Shown in pieces: positions 37,501-48,300 of a DNA stretch of 64,000 nt. Source of the DNA: Nipponacmea schrenckii. Its lineage: Eukaryota > Mollusca > Gastropoda > Lottiidae. Every line of letters starts with the position of its first letter. The stretch's first letter is position 1. Made by a program: the position numbers and the translations under genes. The stretch covers positions 1,006,208-1,070,207 of the forward strand of contig CM060203.1 of assembly GCA_030562195.1 (NCBI GenBank). Direction: 5' to 3'. The notes beneath the pieces were generated by a model, which was given only the letters and a program-made list of their open reading frames with translations, was not told the origin of the DNA and did no database searches.

Positions 37501-40500
37501 AAATTGAATCTGATCTTCATTTTACCATTCTGTTCACTTATTTAAAGGGTGTACTCGGAATTCTTCATTTCACTGTTGATATTTAAATATTTCAAGATTA
37601 AATTCACACTCAATAAAGTCAGAGTTCATATTTTGTTCAAAAAAAAGACTTCTGTACCTCAAAATTTCAAAACGTCTGATTTTGACGGCTACATTTACCT
37701 TGTGCTTGGATACTGAACTTAAAAAAGGTTAAACTAGGCCCAGATTTTCAAATTTGTTGGAAGTACTGGGTTTAATACAAGTCTTAAAATAACCTCATAA
37801 TCATCTAGAGGTTTGTTAACATAAGTTTTAAGATAAAACTGTTCCAACAAACTTTATAATTATGAAAAGGATATTGGTTCCTGCAGTTTTCTATCAGCGA
37901 CCAGTTTGACACCAGTAGCTTCAGTATGTTGAGTTAAATCATAGCATGATCTATCAGCACATCCTACACATTCTATCCAACCCTGAAATATAGATATTTT
38001 ACCTCACCTAAAGTCTTGTTATATAACAATCAAATAATTTGACTGGAATTCGAATTTAGAGATTAGGGTGGTTGAAAGGTAACAAGTTACTATTTAACAG
38101 AAAGCACTGGCACAGGGTTAAAGTTGAGTTCACTATTGTTAAGCAATTGTTAATATGTTAAATTACTTCTAACATAGACCTTAAAGTCATAAATAGAAAT
38201 ACTTACATAAGATGTCTTCAACTCGGCATCCCAACAGTCACATGCATAGTGAGCCATTTCATTGGATAAATGTTGACGGAACCGAAATTTACTTGGATTG
38301 ATACCAACTTTTAATAAAAATAGATAAATTCTAGCCATGAAATATCCCAGAGTTTCATTGGCCACCAATTTCTGAAATGATACAAAATACAATAATAAAT
38401 ATACCATATTACCATAGGAGGGGTAAAACTTCTTATGAATGAATAATAAAAAATCTCAAAGAGCCATATGTATATATGCATATTTTTGTGATTATTCACA
38501 TTATCAAACATTTTGTGGAATTGCAGGAACCACAAACATCTTATTAAAAACCTCTTTACAATCTGTTTTCCCAAGGACAACATTTAAATTTGAATTAAAG
38601 ATACCATAAATCAAGTCAGATGAGTGTTATTTGTATGAAACGTATGGAGTTTTACGTCCTACTTTTCTGCACCTTATGGGCTAATGAAGACAGATGCTTT
38701 GTAAACTAGTAGTGTGTTTAATTATTTTTTTTCTATCAATGGTTACGGCTGTATCAATATAATTCTATTTGACAAACCATAACAAACTAAAATATTAAAA
38801 CATACCGAGCTCACTGCCTCTGCTATTGTCATAGTTTGCATGGGTTTACCATCCATCTGATTACAGGCTGAATATAGACATAACTTTAACCCTGACACTG
38901 CAGCAAACTTAGGGTGACTTTTATCATTGGGATCACAGAAATGTTCAATCTCAGCCATTGTAAACTCTCTAAATGAAAACAGAAAATTCATTTAAAAAAA
39001 AACTTTATGACAACTAGTAATGACTCTTCAAAACTCAATTACAGCTAGATAGACTAGGACAATACAAGGAGAGGGTTTATTTTTTGATCACAGGACTTTG
39101 AATGCTAAGAAAGTTGAGAAATGGAGACAAGTAATAAGGTAAGATATTTTACATCCAAGAATCATACATAATACATGTAATAAGGACTCACAAGATTCCA
39201 TTTACAGTTAGTAAGATGATTTATAGAAGATTAATAGACTAGGGTTAGACAGGAGATATTATAATTAGATACAACCATTATGTTGATGTATCCAGACTGC
39301 TAAACTTACTGTTTCTGGAGACCAACAATAAAAGAGAATAAAAACACCTTACCTTACTCTTAACAATCCAGATCTCGGTGAGATTTCATTACGGAAAGCA
39401 TTTCCTATTTGAGCTCCAGCAAATGGTAATTTTCCAGCATTGAAAGCTAACAATCGTTTGAAATTTACAAAAATACCCTGAGCTGTTTCTGGACGCAAAA
39501 ATCTGAAAATAACAAACACAAATGAGGCACTGGTACCTGGGAGGTCTTTTTTCAGATCCTCTTGGTGTGAACATCGTCTAGGTTGTTTACAGGTGTGAGT
39601 GAGAATGTTAAGGCATACCCTTCTGCACCTTTTGACCTACATCACTGACGGGGAAATCGGGTTGAAACATCTTAAGTTCATCTCGACCTTTTCTGGGATT
39701 GAACCCTGGACCTTGCCGGGATTGAACCCTGGACCTTTTCTGGGATTGAACCCTGGACCTTGCCGGGATTGAACCCTGGACCTTTTCTGGGATTGAACCT
39801 TGGACCTGGAGTAACTCATCTACCACCGCTTCCCTTTCCTTGGTTAGTGTGCATATAATCTGTACATATAGTGCAGAAGTGACATGTTTTAAACAATCTA
39901 ACCCATGAAAACTTTCTCAAGCAGATAATGTCTAACAAGTATGTGACTGTTTGGTAAGATAAGTGTTCTGCACATAGATAATGTCTAACAAGTATGTGAC
40001 TGTTTGGTAAGATAAGTGTTCTGCACATACATATTCAAACAGGACACAATATTTAGATCTTGTAAATATCTAAGAGGTCATACATCTCTTAAACTACACT
40101 TACCCTTTATGCTGCCCAGTTGGTCCTATAGAGGTGGAGAACATTAAATTAAATTCCTTTGGTTCAGAGATATCATTTCCTTTCACTGGTGATTTGATAT
40201 CGTACTTTATTATAGCTTCTTTCATATCATTTTGACTCATCCCATCAATCTAATAGTAATATAGAATTATTATATAATAAATACTATTTGTTAACAATTT
40301 ATAGGCTTAAATCTAAGGTCAAAATTCACGTTAAAAGGGACTGGTTAGCCATAGAGGGTTGATCTGAGTCTGTAAATATATGTAAAATGGGCTGAATGTG
40401 AGACAGGACCATGTCCTTGTGTCCTAATTAAAAAAAATTAATTAAAATAAAGAGTTTATTATAAATAGTCTTCTTTTATTAGTTCCATTGGAAAAGTTTT

Positions 40501-43500
40501 ATCAATAAAGTAGCATTACAAGGGCAACCAGTTTTCTTTCTTTTCCAAACCTCTTGCTATACTGTGCATTTTTACAACTTGATGGAGATTTTCAAACCTA
40601 CCATAGGCAGCATTTTCCTAGCTTCTTCTTTAACATCTTCTGCTGTTTTCTTATCTGATATTAATTTCTCAAGGTGAGCTGAAATATCACAAAATTTCAT
40701 TTTATACTTTAACTATAACCATGGCCTTGTTCTCGAAAACTTAACTTGATTTTAATGTTCCAGTCATCTGATTGTTCAAGCACTGAAGTTGATTTCAAAT
40801 TAAGTTGTGTAAATCAATTAGATCAATGTATTTCTTAAAATCAGGATTTTATTTTATTTTTAGTTAAGTATTGAAGAACAAGGCACCAGAACAGTGGCAT
40901 CAGTTTATATGCTTCAAGCAACTCAATGCAGGTCTGCAGTAATATATTCAGACCTCCTGACCAGCGCCTCAAACCTGTATCATTGATTAAAGAGGAAACA
41001 GTCTGATAGTTTTCTTTTCTTTCCAAGGAGGTCTGGAAAAAGATATTGACATATAAAATCATACCTTCAATTAAATGATCTGCTCTGAAACATTCTCCAT
41101 TTTTTAAATCTTCCACCATATAATCTTGAAATCGATCCACGTGGCCTGATGCTCTAGAAACAGAAACATGGTATATAAAATATAATGTCCGATATTGTGT
41201 AATTCAAACTGAGCTAGTACTGCTCTTTTCCAGTCTTTCTTATCAGAAGCCAATAGGAACATCATTCAAATTGTCAGTCACATATTTGGGGTTCTTGTAA
41301 TTCCACTAAATTCCTTAATTCAAACATCTCAAGATGTCACTATCACAATGGTCCATATATATTATTATCAACTATTGCAATAGTGCTATCATAACATGCT
41401 TAGTTTTAGTACAATTGCAAGAATCTCAGACATCTCACTTAAAATAGGAATGGTGTGAATCAATGATATCTGTGTTCACAATACATATAAAAAGTGTTGA
41501 AAATCCCTTTAATATCCCTTAATAACACAAGGGGAGTTCCCCATATATAGAGGTGAGTCTCCTATTTCTTGTTGATTTTTCAAAATCTCTAGATTCACTC
41601 ACTTTAAAACTTTGGAAGGAGTCAACATGGCTGCTTCCACTTCCAACATCTGTTCTTCCAGGATGAAGAATTTTCTCCATAACTGAAGTAAGTTTGATTT
41701 CATAGCACAGCCCATTGGTCCAAAATCATACAGCCCACTTACACCTTGATAATATAAAATACTAGTTTAACAGATCAGATATCGGTTTCATCCACTTTAT
41801 GAGGTTCTATAGATTGTTGGTATTTACTTGACATCATTTGCTAGGGTACGTCGAATAGATGGCGGCTGTGGGGTATGAGCTCGATGAGAGTGTGACCTTG
41901 ACTCATCTTCACTCATAATTCCTGTAGACCCAGCTGTAACTGGGTACATACAAACCAAAACCCTGAGTGATATAAATAGATAATTATTTTAATATAGGTA
42001 ATCTAAGTTTACTCACCTCCATATATAGCAAAAGATTGATCATAGAAAAATCTCTGTTTTAACAGATCTTCCATCTTCACTCGGTCAAAATTTTCTTTTG
42101 GTTCTAATTTTTCTTCCTGCAGTATAAATAAAAATAAATTTAACACCCTATATATAGTTGATTTGGCTGCTAAAAAAAACTGTCATTTTACCTCATTCTA
42201 ATAATAAGCTCTAGTTATGTATTTGTGGTCTGAAACGAATCTATAACACCAACAGATTGGTTATAGTACAGTTAGATCTGTCTTTTACTCTCACTTGTCA
42301 TATATTCAAATTTAATTATTTTTGAAAAAATTTCGGAAAACACTTTAGAACTTCCTTAATTACCACATACCATTGTTTCCAAATTTCTCTTTCGAACTTT
42401 CAATTCTGCAACAGCTTTCTGAATATCTATATCTGGTGCCTTTTCTGATTTCAATTTTCGTACCAAATCTCCCTGAAAGATAAACAGATATTATAATTAT
42501 AATATGGCATTGTTACAGTCAATATTGATATTTGTAGTAGCTTCGCAATTTTCAATCTTGCTTACAAGGCTGATTGAGTAGAATCCCAGAAATGGAGAAA
42601 AGCATATAAAAAAAAGAAAGAAAGAATTATATTTTACAAGGACAACAACTTAGGTTCACAAGTCCGCCGTGACAGGGATTCTTTCTACCAGCTATTCCTT
42701 GGCTAAACCTCTTGGCATTGATCTTTCCCAGATTATCTGTACCCATTTACAGCTGGGTGTATGGCAGCTGATTAGGCCCACAAATCTAACTTTGTTCGTT
42801 CAGTGCACTCGTCTAACCTTCATTCATCTAACCATGTAAAATCATACTATGTACCAATGATCATCTAACTCTCGATACAAAACTTTGCTAAATGTACTGT
42901 CTTTGTTTATTTCGTGCAATCAAGAAGATTAATTGGATTAAAATGCCACCCTAATATACATTATATTTCTTTACTTAAATGAAGTAATACGGTCTTAGAA
43001 ATACGAAATATACGGAATTACAGTCTTAGATTTATAATAGCCACCATCAAGGAGACGTTGCTAGATGGCGCTGTAGTATGAACAATAACTTCCCCCTCCC
43101 GCAATTCAGTTCTTTTTTTACGACAATCTTTTTATACGGCCACATTATAATGTGGTCGTATAATCGTCACGCCTGTCCGTCCGTCGGTTCACAATTGCGT
43201 GTCAACGCGATAAAGACTGCAGTTTTCAATGGAACTTATTTGATAGTCCTATGTGCGTATTGTGTATTGTATGTTTCACTTAATCTTTTGTAGAAGATGT
43301 TTGTTAAATGATAAATAATGATAATATCAGTTTGAAGAAAGAACCTGTTGTTAATATCCTTAGCAGTTGTAATTTTTTTAATATCCTGGAATTCTACACA
43401 AAGCTATTGCAGACTTGTTGGCCTCAATTATTTAAAGGGGATTCTGGGGCTACATTTCATTGCGGTATTAGTCTCCGATAAATAAATCATATATGCGGGC

Positions 43501-45124
43501 GTTTTCCATGTGAAATTTTGTTGACTTATTCATAATAAGACAGGTGCGTCCAAGCATGCGAATATGCCCATTCACATTGTGATAATGATGACAAATGGCA
43601 AAAATATTTCATAATTTTATGCAAGAGGTATTTGACACATCCTGTATAAATTTTATGTCTATAGAAATTGAAAATCTTTATTTGGCGTAAACGTATTATT
43701 TTAAGTTCGAAACATGCAGTAACAAGGTCTCATCTAACGTTATGTTGGTGAAGAATGCTATATTGAACTATAGTGAGGAGTGGTTTATTTCGTCAATTGG
43801 TATACAAAAAATACATTGTTAGATATTGAATATTTTTACAAAAATATTTTGATGTGCTTTTTACAAAGTTAACAAAATAATTTTTGTATCATTACCTATA
43901 AGAAAAAATGATAAAAGATTTGTCCGAGACATTGTTTGCATCAAAATTAAATTGTGAGCATCAAAACTGTAGTCTCTATCGTGTTCAAAAGCCAATTTTG
44001 GTGCGTTTAGACAAAGTCAATTTCAATAACTCAAATTTCGTTCAAATCCGATGACAACTGTAGACTCTTTTTCACAAGTCAATTTTGACGCGTTTTGACT
44101 AAATCAAGTGCAATAACTCAAAAAACGTTCATCGAGAAATCGCCAATTTTGAACTTGTCTGAGATCACATCAACATGAATGATCACAGCTTCATTCAAAT
44201 CCGATGAAAACTGTAGTATCTATAAAGTGACGTATGAGATAGAGACCTAGAGTGTACCCCCAGGCTTTTTATAATGATCAAATTAAACCACTGATTAATT
44301 CATGTTAATTATCACACCTTTTTAATAAGATGATGCAATAATATAGAAAAAAAATTCTAAAATCACCTTCCTGCTAGAAATAACGTTACAATAGGACAAC
44401 AGTACAAAACTAAAAATTTTGAATTGTTTTCCCATTTATGAATAAATGATATAATATAATTATTCTTCGTCATTGATCAATTTCAAACACATTTACATAC
44501 ATTAAAATAATCATCCCACATGCCATTCTAAAGTCATTGGCATCAAGTTATTTAGGCAAAGAGTCTATAGGTCTCACCAATCCAAAACTAAAGAGATATA
44601 GCCTAACTGATGAACATTTTCAGACAGACGACAACGAACTATTAGCAACCTGACTCTTTCAAGATGTTCCCAAGAAAATACTTTGAAACATACAGGTCTA
44701 TTGGTTAGTTAGTATAAGGATTTTATGTCTCAGTTCTTCTTGGCACTATTAACTAGTCAATGTCATTTTGATACCTTCTTTAACATCATTTCCATAATTA
44801 ACAGTCGTCATATCATTGAGTGTCCAAGATGACTGATAAATATCTCATTCATAAAAAAAAAAATAAAAACATGGCACCAACCTGCTCTTTGACATGTTGT
44901 CTCAGTGGTTCCAAAGTCTTCTCAATGTCTGAATCGGCCATCTTCAGATACTCTTTCACAAACTTGTCTTTTGCTAGTCTTTTCTTCGTTCCCCACTCAC
45001 TGTCAGGACGTTTGTTAACCGGTGATTTGTGGTACCATATGTTAGAGCTAGAAACTGATCTACTGTGTACTGTGACAGTCCTACAACTAAGTAAATACAA
45101 TAACAGTCTCGTCGGCTGTTTCAT
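34527..45124 (-). CDS. GARS1: Glycyl-tRNA synthetase, dual mitochondrial/cytosolic
   Basis: This class II synthetase charges tRNA-Gly in cytosol and mitochondria. Exons: 45124-44882, 42472-42371, 42116-42017, 41744-41603, 41153-41065, 40678-40602, 40249-40104, 39502-39353, 38968-38806, 38371-38207, 37982-37875, 37291-37146, 36971-36886, 36680-36571, 36244-36151, a damaged exon about 35838-35692, and 34634-34527. Motifs: WHEP domain ([14 protein letters not shown] in exon 2), [97 protein letters not shown] and KIREGDEQR. Met1 starts a hydrophobic, Arg-containing presequence; Met62 (44941) starts [10 protein letters not shown] in good context and would give the cytosolic form. The intron between exons 11 and 12 is AT-AC, U12-type. 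Confidence 0.95.
34795..35620. repeat. 25-bp minisatellite, GARS1 last intron
   Basis: About 30 copies of AATGCTATAAGCTTACAATG plus a T-run lie between GARS1 exons 16 and 17. Copies are regular up to about 35430 and then become irregular, with many single-base losses up to 35620, adjacent to the damaged exon 16. Confidence 0.93.
35692..35838 (-). other. GARS1: GARS1 exon 16 with multiple apparent small deletions
   Basis: On the minus strand the reading DDSGGSIGK is followed at once by a stop. Fragments in shifted frames then match the expected conserved segment: N-I-D and L-K in the middle, and STVT and LTEDTIKQ near the end, before a GTAAAT donor at about 35691. In the human enzyme this segment is DDSSGSIGRRYARTDEIG...TLRDRDSMRQIR, part of the catalytic/anticodon boundary. 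Several one- or two-base losses would account for the pattern. The exon is essential in this family and the rest of GARS1 is intact. Confidence 0.75.
37292..37874 (-). other. GARS1: AT-AC U12-type spliceosomal intron in GARS1
   Basis: On the minus strand the intron starts ATATCCTTTT directly after codons for QEP, and ends TTCCTTAAC (37310-37302) ATATTTCTAC before codons for RTVDVIE. These match the U12 donor (ATATCCTT) and U12 branch site (TTCCTTAAC) exactly, with the branch site about 10 bases from the acceptor AC. No GT donor keeps the frame. The join gives QEP|RTVDV, matching human KEP|KTVNV, phase 0 on both sides. Confidence 0.92.
38640..38705 (-). mobile_element. SINE family B tail fragment
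   Basis: TGGAGTTTTACGTCCTACTT followed by CTGCACCTTATGGGCTAATG is the reverse-complement tail shared with the copies at 14090 and 55265. Confidence 0.65.
39600..39835 (-). mobile_element. SINE family B fragment with five tandem B boxes
   Basis: GGGATTGAACCYTGGA occurs five times between 39695 and 39804 at 23-24 bp spacing. On the minus strand each is GGTTCAATCC, a consensus RNA polymerase III B box. The copies alternate two linkers (TTTTCT and TTGCC). The stretch lies in GARS1 intron 7. Confidence 0.85.
39921..40030. repeat. Direct duplication of about 54 bp
   Basis: AGATAATGTCTAACAAGTAT through TAAGTGTTCTGCACAT occurs twice in direct succession in GARS1 intron 7. Confidence 0.9.
42625..42775 (-). 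mobile_element. SINE family A fragment
   Basis: The stretch ATTTTACAAGGACAACAACT to CCCATTTACAGCTGGGTG is the inverted counterpart of the element at 28234. Confidence 0.7.
43133..43162. repeat. 30-bp near-perfect palindrome
   Basis: TATACGGCCACATTATAATG and its complement overlap to form a 30-bp palindrome with one G/T mismatch pair, followed by CGCCTGTCCGTCCGTCGG, a repeat-like motif. It may mark the end of a foldback element in GARS1 intron 1. Confidence 0.6.
43915..44225. repeat. Dispersed repeat, also present near 21870-22060
   Basis: Phrases such as TTCATTCAAATCCGATGA, CAACTGTAGTCTC and CAATAACTCA recur several times here and in diverged form at 21870-22060. It is intronic in both GARS1 and MMUT. 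Class unknown. Confidence 0.5.
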
Positions 45125-45371
45125 CAGAATGCCACGCTTTAACTAATCATTAAAAAAACGAAAGGAAATGGGTCATGTTCAACTACCTTAAATTTGACAA
45201 AACAACACTCTTTAGTCTAACAAAAATTCTAAAAATTTTCACTAAACAAAAATTTTCAATTTAATAACAAAACACACAAATGTTTGCCAAATATAAGTTT
45301 TAAAAAAAATAAAATCATAAATTTAGCGATTCCTTTTGAGCCTCTCACTTTGAACTCTGGGAAATTCAAAG
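45125..45371. promoter_or_regulatory. Bidirectional GARS1/OSGEPL1 promoter
   Basis: Only 247 bp separate the divergent start codons of GARS1 and OSGEPL1, so both promoters and 5' UTRs must lie here or overlap the genes. The stretch is A/T-rich without a clear TATA box. Shared regulation is inferred. Confidence 0.7.
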
Positions 45372-48300
45372 ATGTCTGCGCCCATGGTTCACGCCGCTAT
45401 TAAAAATTCGCTTAGTTTTTCTAAACTTCGCTACCTAAAACAAGTTATTTCACAACAAGAGATTACATCTATCCCATCTAATAAGCCTAATGCACCTTAT
45501 TCTTTTAGTGGCTTCAATTGCCATCTAAACCAACGTCCATTTTCCGGCGTCGAGAGAAATGCAAATAAATCGAAAGTAGAGAAACGTCAATCATATAGAC
45601 AGTATAGTACTGGAAGAAAACGATATGTTCTGGGCATTGAAACAAGTTGTGATGATACTGGGGCAGCAGTGGTGGATTGTTCTGGAAATATCATTGGAGA
45701 AAGCCTAAATTCCCAAACCAGTTTTCATGTGGAGTAAATATGCTTTTATTGATGGGGAATAAAGAAAAGGGGCGAAAGGCCTGTTTGTGACAATTTCCTG
45801 AAAAATAATTAATCTTTGTTTTCTGTTTTGATATTTCCAAAGGAATGAATCAAGAAGACTTTGCTGTTACTTACTTTGTTAAGTTAAATACATACAATTT
45901 GAAATGGTTATGTCAGGAATCACTTTAATCCAGAAGAATTCCCAGACTACTTGACTTGACACTGATATACCCTCTTATATTATATTGATACTTGTAAACT
46001 TATATATATATACTTACTCTAATATACATATCACATAGGCCTATAATACTTACATAAATAATTGATATTGTGACTTGGTTTCACTTTCAGAATGGGGGGA
46101 ATCATACCAGTGATAGCTAGAGATTTACACAAGGCTAATATAGAACAAGTTGTAGAAGATACTATGGTACAAGCCAATATGTCAATACAGGTCTGTATTG
46201 AATTTCCACTCTTGGCATTGGTTGTGGGCTCCCATTTAATTATGTGTTTATAGTTTACATATTGAAATGGTAAACTTTGATGAGGGCCTACTAGAAGTTT
46301 TGTATAACAACCCATTGGATCTTAAATAGAGGACAATAATGGTTTGAAGGAAACAGGAACACAAAATTATTGTTAAATCTTTAAAGAAAAGATGTATCTA
46401 TGATTTTAGGATATTGATGCTATTGCTATAACAACAGAACCAGGCCTAGCAATGTGTCTAGATGTCGGAGTTCAACATGCCAAGGAGTTGGGTAAAACTT
46501 ATAAGTAAGTATTTATACCATTTGATATGATACCAAAAAATACAGAACCTGTTATCATTTATAAGATTTAGAGTTGTTTGGGAATTTTTTTCAGGGACAT
46601 CAGGTTTTTTTAAAAATAATATTCAGAGGAATAAGACCTATGTGATGTTATTTGGTTAAAAATGTTTAAGATAAGAACTAATGTATAATAATTCCTTCTG
46701 ACTTCTCATTAACTAATATTGATATCTGCCTAACTTAAATCAAACAAAATCTGTAAAAGCAGAGCAATTCCATTGACCACAACTTTGTCCATTGCATGAC
46801 AAATATGGAAGCAATTATTGTATGGAAATGTAGACATGATATACGAAGTACCCTAAATTATGTCTTGATTTTGTTTCAGTAAGCCAGTAATACCAGTACA
46901 TCATATGCAAGCTCATGCTTTAACAGTTCGTATGATACAAAGGTACTAGTAGTAGATATTCAATTAAATTGAATTAAACAGAGTTTTACATCCTACCTTT
47001 CTGTGCAGAATATGTTCATAGTGACTGGAAGAGTTATTCAAGCTTGCTTTCCCTTTTCCACATCACTTCATCTATATGATGATATATAATTATAGATGTA
47101 TCAACTCCAGATATTATTGAAAGGTGATGTAGGTAAATATCTTATTATAAAAAATTTAATTTATGTGCCTTATTACATACTTCCTAAAAGTATAGTTTGT
47201 AATTTCAGGTTAGATTTTCCGTTCCTGGTATTATTAGCTAGCGGTGGCCATTGTTTGTTGACTGTAGCTCAGGATGTAAACCAGTTCCTGATTCTGGGTA
47301 AAAATTTAGATGATTCTCCAGGTGATGCTTTTGACAAGGTAGGATTTGAAACATCCATAAAGCATGATTAAATTTAAATAATAGTCATAGTGTCCAAACC
47401 ACAATCTATTCTTCAGACATCCTCATAACTGTTGTAATACAAGCGAGGGAAATTATTATTGATAGAGATATTGTCTTATCAAAATTGGTCCTTGGATATT
47501 TCTAGGAAAATCAGCTTGTTATAATATAATAATGATAATAATAAATTCTCTATATTTTACATGGGACAGAATTAAGACTAATACACAAGGACATTGCCAT
47601 GTTTAACATGACTGCAAAAGAAATGTACAATATACAATGTTATATATTCAATTATAGATGCTTTGCTCTTATTTCCAAGCCAACAACATAAAGTGTAATA
47701 ATTAACTGTTATTTTTCAGACAGCCAGAAGGTTAAAGATTAAGAATATAAAAGAATGTCAGGGATTGAGTGGTGGAGCTTCAATGGAGTTATTAGCTAGA
47801 CAAGGAGATCCCCATTCCTTCATTAATCCTTTGTACCTGTCAAACCTGCGAGACTGTAACTTCTCTTTCTCGGGTATTAAGGAACATTTTCGTCATGTTA
47901 TAATGAATGAGGAGAAAAAACAAGGTATGCACCAATATATTGTTTGTCTGTTTGTATTGATTGATTGATGGTGATGTCGTCTATGAGTAATTGTGGTCTG
48001 AAAGGAGTATGTGAGTATGTAAGAGTTATGTATGAGAGGTATGAGAGTAGATGAGAGAAAGCACGAGAGAGGATGATGAAAGGTGAATACCTTGGCAGGG
48101 TTTAGTACAGTGAAATATTATGGAATAAAAGTGTAGAAGACTTAGAGTATTATTAGTTTAACTAGGCTACTTTATAAATTAAATAAAACAGTATATCACT
48201 TTACATTTGAAACAGTTTTGATTTGAATATTTCATTGTTATTGATAAACACAGCAAGCATCATTGTTTTGGACCACAGTATATATATACATTGTTACCGG

